Shown here piece after piece: positions 25,901 to 39,022 of a DNA stretch of 64,000 nucleotides. A program made the position numbers and the translations under genes. This DNA is from Owenia fusiformis. Taxonomy: Eukaryota; Annelida; Polychaeta; Sabellida; Oweniidae. How positions within the stretch are numbered: position 1 is the stretch's first letter; the number at the start of each line of letters is the position of its first letter. The stretch covers positions 22,991,564 through 23,055,563 of the forward strand of contig CAIIXF020000007.1 of NCBI GenBank assembly GCA_903813345.2, in the 5' to 3' direction. The notes under the pieces were generated by a model. That model searched no databases and was not told the DNA's origin. It was given only the letters and a program-made list of their open reading frames with translations.

Positions 25901-28207
25901 CCCTGGTGCCACTTTCAAATGTTTCTATATACATGTACATGTACTCCAAAGGTAGTCTGGTAGATGGGGATGTCTATACTGAGGGAATCTCAAGATTCAT
26001 CATTTTGTTTATTTTCAATTCACTTTAGCATGTCTTATTTGCTACAATTAATACACCTCGTGATTTCTTGGGGGGGGGGGGGGGTGATTTTTCAACTGTG
26101 TCCTGCATCTATTTACATGAACTGTTCATCAAACTATTTAAAAGACTAATTTACTGAAAGATGACCAACATTAAAGATAGGTTATTGCTTGAAGAGATCT
26201 CAGCTGTTTCTATGCTGTCTGAGACTAAGCAGGTTCTAAGAATATAATTGCTGCAAGAAGCTGTGATATATTAGAAATGACCAAATTAACCAGTTGGCTT
26301 GGTTTATGTTACAAATTGCTGTTTTAGGCATTTATAACATTCTGTACTGAGTCTGAATGTACCCTGACCAACATACATTGGCTGGTAGGTTACCCAGTTT
26401 TAGGTTTTGTCTAGTATATACAGTCTGGATAAGAAGATTCTTAGAATACAAATGCAAAACCACAAATAATTCTACTTCTTGCCAAGCGCAGTCTCTACAT
26501 TGATGAGAATTGAGAATATACTGGCAAAAGGTTCTTTGAAGAAATGGAGTGTACAGTAATTCCTAAACAGACATGTTATGGATAAAAGTTGAAAAGTCTA
26601 AATACTCCTAATATTTTAAATTAATATTCAGATGCAACCCCTTATAGCTCAATAGATTACCCCATCCCTACATTTACAATTGATATTCTTTGATGTATGT
26701 TTTACTGACTCAAAATTGGCAATTCACCCCTCCCTAAAGACTGACTGTAGTGAAATAACATAATCATGTTACATGTTAATAATGATATTCATTTATATGA
26801 GAGAATTAACATATAGATAACTACCACTGGTGCAAGGATTAGTGATTAAACATCAAAAGATTTTACAAACGTTATGCATGGACATGAACAATATTTTTTA
26901 CAGATGTGGCATGTAAAATATATCGATCGGAAATGAACCATGGTATTAAATCAATAGAACTGACATGTAATTAGAATTTCTACTCTGCTGATTGTTATTC
27001 AGACAGTTTGATTGAAAATTGCAAATTGAATGCATTCCAAGTTGACTTAAAAATGTCCTTCAGTGTAAGAGGACTCTGTCAATGTTGTTATGAGCTCCAA
27101 GTAGGAAGTTGGGTATCATAATTTTATGCTTCATTTGACGTCACTCAATTTTTTTATCTTATGAGTTATAAACCACGTAGCCTTTCGATAGTGAAAGTCA
27201 CTGCTAAACTCTGCATTCAAGCTTTAAGGGTTCAATAGAATGTAACATGACAACATAGATTAATAAATTAGCTAGCTTAGATTCAAACCATCCTTAATTT
27301 AAGGGGACGTGTATGATGGCTCATGTCATGACTTTCCAAATTCCTCATTAGGGCATTGTGATTTTAGAAATTTATTACTCAAAGGCTACCTGGGATACTG
27401 GCCCAAGGATACTGATTCACCCTTAATTGGAGTGATTCACAGAGGGGTGTTAAAGATGTATATTCTTCACCCTATACTCTACTTAGTAGACTCATCTTTC
27501 AGATTTTAGCTTTAAAATGGGGTGTTAGGATTTCTTCAAACAATGCAATCGCAAAAGACAATCAATGGGATGTGCAAACAACTTGTATTACATGTGTGAA
27601 CAGGTGAAGTACATGTACATGTAGCCATGCCGGTAAAAATCTCTAATTCAGTAACAAATTACATGTTCATCAATGTGATCTATTTGTATTTGAATTGGCA
27701 TTTTTTGTCAAATTAATTTTAGAATGCCTCGGGTGCCACTACCACAATAACTACATCAAAAGCTATGTCCCTTTGGATGTTTGTCAACTTCGGGTAAGAG
27801 ATTGTTCGAAAACATGTCAATGTTTCAACATGTATTGTAATGACTTCAGTTTGAATGAAATGTCCCTTGGTGTTCTGGTCTTGGATTGTGATATCGGTTC
27901 TTGAATGGTGGGGGGAAAGGGGGTATTAGACATTGTTTCTTTTCACATTAGATCATGGTTTTGGAATATATGGGTGGGGGTTTGTTTTTCTTGACTGGTA
28001 TGCACTTAGAGTTTGCCTTTTCTTGCTTAGTTCCATAACAACTTTTGGTCCTTTCCCTTTGACACTCGTGCTTAGATATTCATATCCCTTGTATTGATCC
28101 AGTTGATATACGTCCATGATCAATCTAAATTCAAAAATTTGGAAAGCATAATCAGATGTTGAGTTCTGGCTGGCCTGTCAATAAAGTGGAAGTTTTGTTT
28201 GGAGAAC

Positions 28208-28312
28208 CAGAGACATAGCCTAAGCTTAGTTATAAGTTACCTTCTTCTAATCTAAGGCCACTGTATCGTGTATTGGCTAGAGACTCGAGTAAGTTATAAT
28301 TATATGTCTCTG
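28208..28312. repeat. Short inverted-repeat element with CAGAGACATA ends
   Basis: CAGAGACATA at 28208-28217 and TATGTCTCTG at 28303-28312. The same end sequence occurs at 60975-61010 (as a perfect palindrome), 61801 and 63541, so it marks a dispersed family. Confidence 0.5.
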
Positions 28313-28786
28313 GGAGAACACATGAATTTCATAATTTTACGAGTTACAAAAGATCTAGAGCTTTCATAGTATAGTCGATCAAAATGTCAATACATATCGG
28401 ACTTCAAATCTTTATTTTTTAATCAAAGTTTCTACTCACCAGATCAACATAAACTGCGATAAGGCTGCTGTTTTGAAGATAATTTTGGGATGTGTAATTA
28501 TTTTCAACTTTCAACTTCCTGGTGTAGTGCAAAGATATTACTTGAATGAGTGATAGGTCTAGACATTTCTCTATGAAAAGTTATTTCAACGGAGTCTAAC
28601 TACAATGTATTAATCAGATAATTATTAAAACCTTTTTGGAATATTTAATGGACAAAAATGAACAGTACATTGGCTAAAAGCCAGAGATAAATGAACAAGT
28701 GCATTAGAATTATATTCTACACAATTAAAAATTACTCCGCATGGTACTATTTTCCAGTTCTCTCCCAAGTTCACACGAGATTCAAG

Positions 28787-31700
28787 ATGTCAGCTCCCAT
28801 GGAAGTGAAATGTTTTTATTTTTTAATTCTTAGTTTTTGCTGTATCTTTGGGATTGTAGCATTTGAATCGATAAACAAACAAACAATAGATCAACTGAGG
28901 TCCTCAAGCGACTTCTTAGTTGTTTATTACGGTAAGGATATCCTCCAAAAGTGTATGGTGGTGTTGACGATTCAGTCCTCTAAAGTAAAATGTTAGGAAC
29001 TAGATCTAGGCTACTTTGAATTTAAAAAATAAGAAATCAAATGACTATATTGCAACAGTATATAAAAAATAGAAACATCTGTACTTGTCCTAACTTTTGT
29101 ATATTTCAGATAGTTGTGTATAATGCACATGCTATCTATTGCAAGACTTACACAACCGGCACAACCGTCACCATGTTATTCTAGTGTTTTTAAGTTTCGC
29201 AAGGATCCTGCCATGACCGTGGTAGTGTTATCGTGAAAGCCTGGTGTAACCGTGACAATGTTATTCCATATTGCAAGGCCTGTCATGACCATGGTAATGG
29301 TTAAGCTTGATATGACCGTGACAATGCTATATTATATTGCAAGGCCTGTAATGACCGTGGTAATGTTAAAGCCTGATATGACCGTGACAATGTTCACATT
29401 CTTGAATGAAATAAGAATTATAGTTTGTGGAAATGAACTATGAGTTAGTAGTAGTAGTAGTCTAGATTTACATATTTAAGGTAGCTAAACGATGAAATTT
29501 TTCATTACAGTATTCTCATTCTACTAAATATCATTTAATAACCATTGTCACCGCCATGTTGTGCTTTACTATTACCACAGTCATGACATCCCTTGCAACC
29601 ATTGTCACGGTCATATCAGGCTTTATTATTACCAAGGTTATGTCAGGCTTTGCAACCATTGTCAGGGTCATGATATTATCAGGCTTTAACATTACCACGG
29701 TCAAGACAGGCCTTAAACTTAAAAACATTAAATAACATGGTGACGGTTGTGCCAGGCATAGTCTTGCAACAGATAGGGTCTCATATAATGTGCAGTAAAG
29801 GTGTCGCCTTTTACAATTTAGGGAGTTTCAGCCATGTTAATTTTTCCGAAAATAACATGGCAGAGAAGCATCAAAATATAAGAGGGCACATATATGATAG
29901 CTAATCTACAAAACAAACTAAAATATACAAAAGTTAGGACATGTATAATGTTTCTATTTTTACATATGGTCCTTTGATTGCTTATTTTTTAAATTCAAAG
30001 TAGTTCCAAACTTTAAAATTTTACTGTAGTCTATATCTAATAGAATGAATTACTCAGATGTGAGTAGGTAGTTACCAGCTTCGCCACCAGGTGGCTGATT
30101 TGGGGGAAATAACATGGCAGGGTATTACAAAATTCCCACTTGAATATTCATCAGTTTTAGTGGTTCACTTTTCATATTACCCGTATGTATCTGATAGTTA
30201 TACAAATTAAAATATGTCCAGTAAAAGTAAATATTATCTGCCCAACACAAGAAAAGATATTTCCATTTTTGTGATTTTACAACATGGGGGCTGTATCCTC
30301 TAGTCTGAAATTTTTTTGAAATTTGGAATGAAAATATTCAGACTATAGCCCTTATATGTTAAATTTTGGGAACGAAAATTATTTGTTTACATAGGAAGTG
30401 CCATTCAAAATGGCTGATTGGGTAAATTACTTTGCATATTTGTTACTTATGAATATTTTCATTCTAAATTTCCCAAAATTTCAGACTAGAGGATATAGTC
30501 TACCTCTCTAGGCCTACATATGTCCCTTTTTTGAAGCCTGTTGACTGGTCTGATAGAACAGCCATTGCTGCCCTCTATCACTGTTCCACAGCTGGATGAC
30601 TCTAACTGCAGTTAGCTTCATTCAAGATGGTTGCCGAAATTAATTTGTGTTCTATAAACCTCCGATTTCAGCTAAACAAAGTTGAATCTTGATTCCAAAT
30701 GTTTCGCCAGCTAAATTAATAAAGCTACGATGGTAAATAACCACAAATAAATGCTCAAAGAACTGCGACATTGGAGAATTTGGCTTCACTTAGAATGACT
30801 CTTACTGAAGTTGAGGATGACGTTATGATGACTTAGATCATCAGCTTCAGTTAGAGTCATTCTAAGTGAAGCCGTTTTCTTTAAAATTCTCTAATATTGC
30901 GGGTGTTTGGGCATTCATTTGTGGTTGAATACAATCATAGTTTTATTAATTTGCATAGCGAAACTTTTGGAATCAAGATTCAACTTAGTTTAGCTTAAAT
31001 GAGAGATTTAGCGAAAACGAAAGAATCTCGGCAACCATCTTGAATGAAGCTAACTGCAGTTAGAGTCATCCAGCTGTGGAACAGTGTCCATCAGCCACAA
31101 GAGAATCATGACCGTTTGTTTCCCACATCTCCATCCTCCATTTGCAAAATTCTGTAAGTTTTCAGCTGCTTCTGTGCAGATCAGGACTTTTCTTTATCCT
31201 GTTTGGATATTTCTACCAAGAAATCAGAATGGCAGTTTTTAGGGAAATTCGTAAAGTAGCCTCCAGAGATTTCCGAATGAACTTTAAAAATTTCTCACCA
31301 GAAATTGTCCACTCTTGGCTAAAGTAACGGAGGTTATAGTTATGTAAAGAAAATTTCAAGATATAAAGAAAGCAGCTGATTTCAGTTTCAGCAGTCACGC
31401 TTCTTAGGTGGGTGATAGGTGGCAAGCAAAGGCTGTTCTATTGATCAGCCAATCTTTGAAAGAGGCAAGTTTGAATTGATTTGAATAATTTTTAGACTAC
31501 TTCAACTACATGTATGTGATAGACAACTTCTTAAATTGTCTCCTACTTTATTACTCTATGGCCAGGAAGATGGGCCAATAGTCTAGTTAGAAAATGACTG
31601 CTATCTTTCCTCTTTCAAAGTCTGTCTGATCTGTACAATCAGATGCATATAATAATAATGTTTCATATGTCTCTGATACAACATATTCTAGCCTTTGAAA

Positions 31701-34700
31701 GAGGTAAACAACATGTCATCCACTTTGTAAATTATTTCTGAATTGATTTAGGACTACATGTAGCGTGGATCATCTTATGACAAGACAATAGGATTTGTTT
31801 TGAAAATTGAAATTATATCCTATAGGCTATAGTGTTGCATCAATCTTTATTATACAATACACACATTGTATATTGACTTGCTAAGTAACATAATGTATGA
31901 AGTTTACTTTCGCATTTCTTCAGGGACTGCAAACTGTGAAGCATGTTTAACATCTGCAAAACTATTGGATGCAATTCGTGATAATTCCCTAATACAAGGT
32001 AACTTTTCTTTAAAGTTAATACGAAGTATGATTTGTGTCTGTTTCTCTGAAGTTTTGAAGCTTTCACATGATTCGCAGTATCTTTGATTTGAAAACAATA
32101 TTTTTATTCGAATATTACATGTATGTCATACATATGGGTAAGAGCTAGGATTAATCACAAGATCACACATCACTGTCAAGATTTAGGGACAAAAATTTAT
32201 GTCATTTTAAAGTAAAGCTTTTTTTCTTTACAATGACGAGTTGGGAAATTTAAAAACATCCCACTTACTGAACTTTAAAACTTTTAAGGCATGTATTTTC
32301 AAAAAGCTTTACATTGGCGAAATTCCATTTTGGACTTAGATTATTTTGCGATTGATAAGATCACAGTCTCTTGAGATGTTATCTCATTTAGTTTACATTG
32401 TGCTCGATCTCTTGTTAAATAGAAACCCATCGGTTGTTTTTTAGGGAGCATCAATTTTCTCAAGAAGTCTGAAAATGAGATTGTAGGTACATTTAGAGCA
32501 CCTGATACATTGCGTACTCCAAACAAATCAAATTTGTTTTAATATCTATTGATCTGCTAATCTATCATGAGAGAACCGATGCTCAACAACTGGAGATGGC
32601 TTAGCAAAATTCTGATTCTGTTTTTAGGTTTACAGTTTAGGGTTAGGGATAGGATTTATTGCCCAAAAAATTGAGGGGTGTGCAAAATCTGCAAAGGTTG
32701 GAAAGCTGTGAAATGTTAAAGTGTCTCATTGATATTGTTTTATAGATCTGAAGATAATTAAGACTGAAGATGCAGAAGCAGCGAAGGATCTCTCCATTAC
32801 AACATTCCCACAGATTGTCTTCTTCCGTAAAAACAATCCTATTATATACAGCGGTAGGTTTCTCTGTTTGTGCCAATGTTACATTTCGATATTTGATACT
32901 ATAGATTATTCTTGTTTTTTACAATCATAATTATTGAGGTTTACCTTCATCATTGCTGCAACAGTCTTAACAGATTTGTATAAAAGAAATAAAACAAAAA
33001 TAGATATGATTTATTGCAACTTAACTTAACAAATGTTTCCACCGCTTTTCTAATATTTTTCAATATGGGGGGGGGGTCGATGGATGCGATCCCTCCCGGT
33101 TATAATAAACAGCCTGAAACAGCCTCATATAAGTGCAAGCATGAACACTGTTTTCAAATAAAATAAATATGTATTTCTGATTTTCTCCTGTCATAGAACC
33201 GCTTGATGATGAAGATACCACGGATGATATCATCATGTGGTTGAGCAATAATGTAGAAGTTGCAACAAAAGTTCTTGATGATGACAACTTTGAGCATCTT
33301 ACCCAAGCTTCTACAGGAGCCACAACTGGTGACTGGCTCGTCATGTTGTAAGTTGAAAATAACATATTTAGGTAGTCCTGCATCAAGCCTCTGTACCCAT
33401 TGCCTATTTATGATTTTATATACCCAATATTTTCTGATCTACAGATTGGTACTATTATGTCACCACCAGAAGTGGTGACACATTGTTATAGTCTCCAACT
33501 TTTTTGTTGCTATTCATGCTATTCTTCTTTATATTCAAAACAATATTCATTTCAACAATTTATTCAAGAAGTACATGTGATATTATTTTTAGTAGACCTG
33601 TCTTGGTCAACCAGAGGTGGCGTTAACGCAATTTTTTACGTTTTTTACTCACATTTTTGCAACTCTGACGCAAATATTCATTGTCTACCGAGTCTTTCTG
33701 ACGCTCGTTTGTTTCACATGCCAAATGCCCGCTTGGTACTTGGTTAAATTGATCCCTATATGTGAAAATACGTGATTGATCAGATTTATAATTTTGCTAA
33801 TTCCGGAAATCTAACATCTCGTTCAGCGCAATCGAGGCTCCTTCCTACCGATCATTTTCTCATTTCGGTATTTCATATAATTTTTAAAGCCCTGTGATTC
33901 AGATTCAATGATAAACATTGATCGATCCCTCGATTTGTTTATCTCGTGAAGCACGTTGCTAGGGGGCGTATCAGAAATGCAATAAAACGAACATAACATT
34001 GAACAATAGTCTAATTTATTAATTTCATACTCCCTTCTGAGGATTTTAGTGATCGTATATTTAAATAACCGCATAAAATCTTCCCTTGAATGTTCACACG
34101 CTAGATTTACGAAACTTTAGTTTCCTTCGCAAGTTCACAAAATTCCTTCGCTAAGTTAGCAAGTTTCCTTGAGCCGTCCCCTTCATCAGCATGCGCAGAT
34201 GTAATGCGCAGTAGGTTTATCAATGGTGAGTCTCACAGTGAGCGATCTATCGTAAGTTTTCACCAAGTATTTTCAATTAACTCCCTCAAGTTAAGATCTT
34301 CGATTCACTAGATCTGAAGCTGATCCTATGAAGATAGATAATGGGCACATGAAAATCCAGTCGATCGCACATTAAGGGGGGTAATGATGACAAATTAGGT
34401 ATGAAAACAAATCTACTTTCGGTTTCATTTGATCAGCTATAATTATAAGATTCTACCGTATTCAATTTAAATAATGCCCAGTATTGCGGTCGGTCTTATA
34501 TTTTAGACTTTGGAATGATTGCAAAAATGTTGAATTTCAACATGAAACGCTTCGACCCCAATCTATGTAACTCCACACAGGGTGAAACTCCTCTCCCACT
34601 CCATTCACACCCATGACTCGCTGGACCAGATAATCAGATGATTAATAGTGACATTTTTCTTGCAATTGCCTCATTAATTAATTGTTAGTTGTTAATGTGC

Positions 34701-37700
34701 TATAAGAGTACAATAAAAGGTATGCACAAAATCAAAAAATAGATTTTGTATGTGGTTTCTACATTTTGTATGCATTTTTACTCAAGAAAAACACTTTTAT
34801 AGCTTTGACTCAACTTTTATTCTTGTGACTCACTTTTTTGAAACTACCTGAGTCATGATGACTCACAAAAATATATGCCTACCGCCACCGCTGTCAACTT
34901 TTTGTGTAATATCTACCACCTGCCTTGCAGAAAATTACTATTTTTCCTGGCCTTATGATGGCTGTCTGCATACAATGACACACTAGAGTAAATGTGCAAA
35001 AATCATTACAGTATAATTATGTCACCACCAAAAGTGGTGACATATTGTTATGGTCTCTGTTTTTTTTGTGACGGCGGTTGGTGGTTGGTGGTTGGAGGTT
35101 GGAGGTTGGCGGTTGGCGTCCGGCGTCTGTAACAATTTCTTACAACTTCCTATAACTTAACAAATACTGTTTAGATTGACTTCAATTTTTTTCTAAATCA
35201 TCTACATGTTCTCAGAAGTTCAAATCTGACTTTAGATTTGACATTTGACCTTCAATGACCTTCTCAAGGTCAAAAAGGTCTTTTTTCAACTTGCTTCACA
35301 TTGACTAAATTTTTTTTCAAAATCATCTACATGTTCTCAGAAATTCAAATCTGACTTTAGATTTGACTTTAGATTTGACATTTGACCTTCAAATCTGACT
35401 TTAGATTTGACATTTGACCTTCAATGACCTTCTCAAGGTCAAAAAAGGTCAAAAAGGTCTGTTTTCAACTTGCTTCAAATTGACTAATACTGTTTAGACT
35501 GACTTCAATTTTTTTCTAAATCATCTACATGTTCTCAGAAGTTCAAATCTGACTTTAGATTTGACATTTGACCTTCAATGACCTTCTCAAGGTCAAAAAG
35601 GTCTTTTTTCAACTTGCTTCACATTGACTAAATTTTTTTTCAAAATCATCTACATGTTCTCAGAAATTCAAATCTGACTTTAGATTTGACTTTAGATTTG
35701 ACATTTGACCTTCAAATCTGACTTTAGATTTGACATTTGACCTTCAATGACCTTCTCAAGGTCAAAAAAGGTCAAAAAGGTCTGTTTTCAACTTGCTTCA
35801 AATTGACTAAATTTTTTTTTCAAAATCATCTACGTGTTCTCAGAAATTCAAATCTGACTTAAGATTTGACTTAAGATTTGACATTTGACCTTCAATGACC
35901 TTCTCAAGGTCAAAAAAGGTCAAAAAGGTATGTTTTCAACTTGCATCAAATTGACTAATTTTTTTTTTCAAAATCATCTACGTGTTCTCAGAAATTCAAA
36001 TCTGACTTTAGATTTGACTTAAGATTTGACATTTGACCTTCAATGACCTTCTCAAAGTCAAAAAAAGGTCAAAAAGGTCTTTTTTCAACTTGCTTCAAAT
36101 TGACTAAATTTTTTTTTCAAAATCATCTACATGTTCTCAGAAATTCAAATATGACTTTAGATTTGACATTTGACCTTCAATGACCTTCTTAATGTCAAAA
36201 AGGGTCAAAAAGGTATTTTTTCATCTTGCTTCAAATTGACTAAATTTTTTTTCAAAATCATCTACGTGTTCTCAGAAATTAAAATCTGACTTTAGATTTG
36301 ACTTTAGATTTGACATTTGACCTTCAATGACCTTCTCAAGGTCAAAAAAGGTCAAAAAGGTCTTTTTTCAACTTGCTTCAAATTGACTAATTTTTTTTTC
36401 AAAATCATCTACATGTTCTCAGAAATTCAAATCTGACTTTAGATTTAACATTTGACCTTTAATGACCTTCTCAAGGTCAAAAAAGGTCAAAAAGGTCTGT
36501 TTTCAACTTGCTTCAAATTGACCAAATTTTTTTTTCAAAATCATCTACATCTTTTCAGAAGTTCAAATTTGACTTTACAAGTTCTCAGAAGTTCAAATCT
36601 GACTTTAGATTTGACCTTTGACCTTCAATGACCTTCTCAAGGTCAAAAAGGTCTTTTTTCAACTTGCTTCAAATTGACTAAATTTTTTTTTCAAAATCAT
36701 CTACCTGTTCTCAGAAATTCAAATCTGACTTTAGATTTGACTTAAGATTTGACATTTGACCTTCAATGACCTAACTAGGTGGTGACATTTTGTCATGTTA
36801 ATGCCTTGTTTGTATTGTCATTGGACTGTTTTGTGTGTAGAATACACTTATTAACTATATTATTCATTTTATAGCTACTCAGAAGAATGCTCATCTTTGC
36901 TGCCATCTTTCGAAGGAGTGTCTGCAATGTAAGTGAAATGTACATTGAAGCTAAGTCCATGGACATTGTTTGTTAATGTGCATGTTGAATCAAAGAGGCT
37001 GAGGGAAATTAATAATGTACCTGATTAATTTAAAGTTTCGCGTACTGACATCACACACACATACATGCTTAAAGGTCATGCTAGCTAGGAGGTCCATTAT
37101 TTTGCAATTCACTATGAGGATTAAAGAAAAAATGAGAATACTATGCAGGGAATTAACATGTTTTACAATAAAAAGTTGCGAACATCATTAAATTAGATTA
37201 TTATATTGTACTTATTTTCTCAGAAAGCATACAAGTTGCAATAATAGAAAAATCCAAGCTTTACCACTTTCTACAAACATGTACACTTACAAAAACAAAT
37301 AATCAAATATAAATTTCACATGACACACGATATTAATTAGTACAGTAGTCTGGTCAAAGAGTACACATGTAATGTTTACAATATGTACAGCAAGGTTGTA
37401 GCTAGCAAATGTCAAGGGGGTGTGATTTTTGGGTTCCCATCACTGTGAGCGAAGCGAGCCCAAATAAGGGAGTACCGGGGTTCATGGATTGTGGGAATAA
37501 ACATTTCTTTTTTAGTAAGAATATGGTAGATTATAAGTTATATGGTAATATACAAACATATTTCAATATTTTGTAGCATAAAGCAACGTCAGAATGGGGC
37601 AATAGTGAACATTGATAAAAGTCCAAAGTTAAAGAAGAGGTTTAATATTCAACGCTGCCCAACAATTATATTGTAAGTAATATTTTGTCTTGATAGTTAA

Positions 37701-39022
37701 AATCACATATGATTAGATTCTTTCAAACTGATACTGTACCATGGTGATCCTCTTTACTTACGGACATGTACATGCAGACTTATGTATTGAGTAGGTTTTT
37801 GAATTCATAATTCACTATATTTTGATACATTCATCATTTTTATGTCACCATCAGAAGTGGCGACATATTGTTCTAGACTCCAATTTTTTTTTGTTCAGCG
37901 GTTGGTGTTTGGCATTCATTGGTCAGTGTCTAACAAATGCCAGGTGGTGACATTTTGCATGCTATGTACCTTGTATTAGATATATCATTTACAAAGATTC
38001 CTATTAAATGACTTATTCTTTTTACATGATGTTATTCATTGTAGTTTCCGGCTTGGTAAGCAGTATACTTTCAATGCCAAGTATGATACATCAGCCTTGA
38101 CCTCATTCGCTGGGGGTTGGTACAAAAATATGCCATCACAAAAAGTGTTGCCACTCCCAAGTCCTTTGTAAGTACATCTTATAACAAACATAATGCCATT
38201 GAGAAAGAAAGAATGCAGGTCTGTAGCCAGGGGGGGGGGGTGACTCAAATGGCTCATGTAATTGCCTCCTAATGCTTTTTGGAAATATATTAGTGAAAAC
38301 ATTTATTGTAAACATTTTTTAAATGAAATTATTTTTCTAAATTGGTGAATTTTACATAGACGACATGGACATATTATATCAGGAATCAGACTCTATAGCA
38401 TTCTTAATGCAATGGTAGAATCTACATGTACATGTAACTACATCTATTTTGTTCAGTTTAAGTTGTTACATATACTGCCTATGTAGAGCATGCAAAAAAA
38501 GTCACATTTTGCAAAAATTATTTTTTCAGCGATGAATTAGTGGAAAATATTGCTCAAGATCTGAAGGTAAGACACTGCATAGTACTAAACACGTACATGT
38601 AATTGTTGTAGTGATACAACATTCACATGTATTTTATTAGAATCGTGAAGTCATGATGGAAGAAACATACATCCTTACACACATACAAACGCCTTTATTG
38701 TTGTACAATGCACATACTAGTATGTACATGTACATTGTACAGTTCATCCTTCCTAATAATAAAGGCCAAATCTAATCAATTAAAGCTTAATGAGTGGTTG
38801 GTTGTCACCGATTGAATCATTAATTCTTTAAAATCTTATAATTGTACATCATGGCATGCAAGCAAACTCTTAGGGCTTCAAATTTGTTTTCAGAATGTTA
38901 TAAATGGACCTAATGGATCTCTTGTTGTGATGGTCACCATAGCAGCATTGATAGCCTTAATGGTTGTCATAGCAATATGTTTTGTATGTGCTCCGAGACA
39001 GAAGGACACAAAAATGGACTGA
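28787..39022 (+). CDS. Type I membrane protein with two thioredoxin-like domains (PDI/TMX-like)
   Basis: Nine exons: 28787-28931, 31924-31998, 32746-32853, 33197-33347, 36875-36928, 37577-37672, 38045-38167, 38530-38566, 38894-39022; 305 residues. A signal peptide covers about residues 1-27. Domain 1 has FLVVYYG, then an active-site-like C53-E-A-C56 and the cis-Pro loop TTFPQIVFF. Domain 2 has WLVMFYSEEC165-S-S-L, so only the first Cys of the CXXC pair remains, and a cis-Pro loop QRCPTIILF. One membrane segment covers about 272-295; the tail CAPRQKDTKMD is short and charged. The layout suggests an ER-lumenal redox or chaperone role by analogy with transmembrane PDIs; substrate unknown. An in-frame ATG at 28691 exists, but 28787 puts the hydrophobic stretch at the N-terminus. 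Family sure, exact orthology not. Confidence 0.85.
28996..30007. repeat. 1-kb inverted repeat with minisatellite arms, intron 1 of the thioredoxin-fold gene
   Basis: The outer arms match (GAATTTAAAAAATAAGAAATC near 29018 against GATTGCTTATTTTTTAAATTC near 29976), as do CCTAACTTTTGTATATTT and AACCGTCACCATGTTATT with their complements. Inside, a roughly 65-bp unit containing GCCTGATATGACCGTGACAATG repeats on the left and its complement repeats on the right. Open frames at 29252-29443 (+) and 29531-29728 (-) are products of this repeat. Confidence 0.7.
30291..30500. repeat. 210-bp inverted repeat, intron 1 of the thioredoxin-fold gene
   Basis: Arms of about 45 bp: CTGTATCCTCTAGTCTGAAA at 30291 and TTTCAGACTAGAGGATATAG near 30478. 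The loop encodes nothing. Confidence 0.65.
30579..31086. repeat. 508-bp near-perfect palindrome, intron 1 of the thioredoxin-fold gene
   Basis: The outer ends are CACTGTTCCACAGCTGGATG and its complement; the two arms (about 230 bp each) stay similar to a centre near 30830, where CTTCACTTAGAATGACTC meets its complement. A foldback MITE. No target duplication was identified with confidence. Confidence 0.75.
33449..33600 (+). repeat. Fragment (5' end) of the TGTCACCACC element family
   Basis: Starts with ATTATGTCACCACCAGAAGT then GGTGACACATTGTTATAGTC, as in the long copy at 35016. The satellite part is missing. Lies in intron 4 of the thioredoxin-fold gene. Confidence 0.5.
35016..36810 (+). mobile_element. 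TGTCACCACC element with an AGGTCA-rich internal tandem array
   Basis: The left end TATGTCACCACCAAAAGTGG then TGACATA folds into an 11-bp hairpin; the right end is AGGTGGTGACATTTTG, giving 10-bp terminal inverted repeats (TGTCACCACC / GGTGGTGACA). Between them lie roughly ten degenerate copies of a 110-150 bp unit: TTGACTAAATTTTTTTTC, ATCATCTACATGTTCTCAG, TCTGACTTTAGATTTGAC, TTGACCTTCAATGACCTTC, AAGGTCAAAAAGGTC. A section of about 300 bp (35185-35485) is repeated almost exactly at 35488-35790. No protein is encoded. Lies in intron 4 of the thioredoxin-fold gene. Class unknown. Confidence 0.7.
37840..37976 (+). mobile_element. Short internally deleted TGTCACCACC element
   Basis: About 137 bp: the left end TATGTCACCATCAGAAGTGG is followed almost directly by the right end AGGTGGTGACATTTTGCATG, with the tandem array missing. 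Lies in intron 6 of the thioredoxin-fold gene. It shows that the two ends define the mobile unit. Confidence 0.6.

Larger units (their letters stand above)
18817..28690. other. Long stretch without a supported coding gene
   Basis: I find no coding exon with homology or consistent splicing. It probably holds the 5' intron(s) and promoter of the minus-strand CDC42SE-like gene. It contains G runs (26070-26084), AT-rich unique DNA, and a small inverted repeat near 28208-28312. Open frames at 21956-22369 and 23682-23984 show no recognisable family. Confidence 0.4.

Noticed and set aside
28691-28786. Upstream in-frame ATG of the thioredoxin-fold gene
   Set aside because: Starting there would bury the hydrophobic signal segment about 40 residues inside the protein. 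The ATG at 28787 gives a normal signal peptide.
29252-29728. Small frames with repeated MTVTM-like peptides
   Set aside because: Products of the minisatellite arms of the 1-kb inverted repeat.
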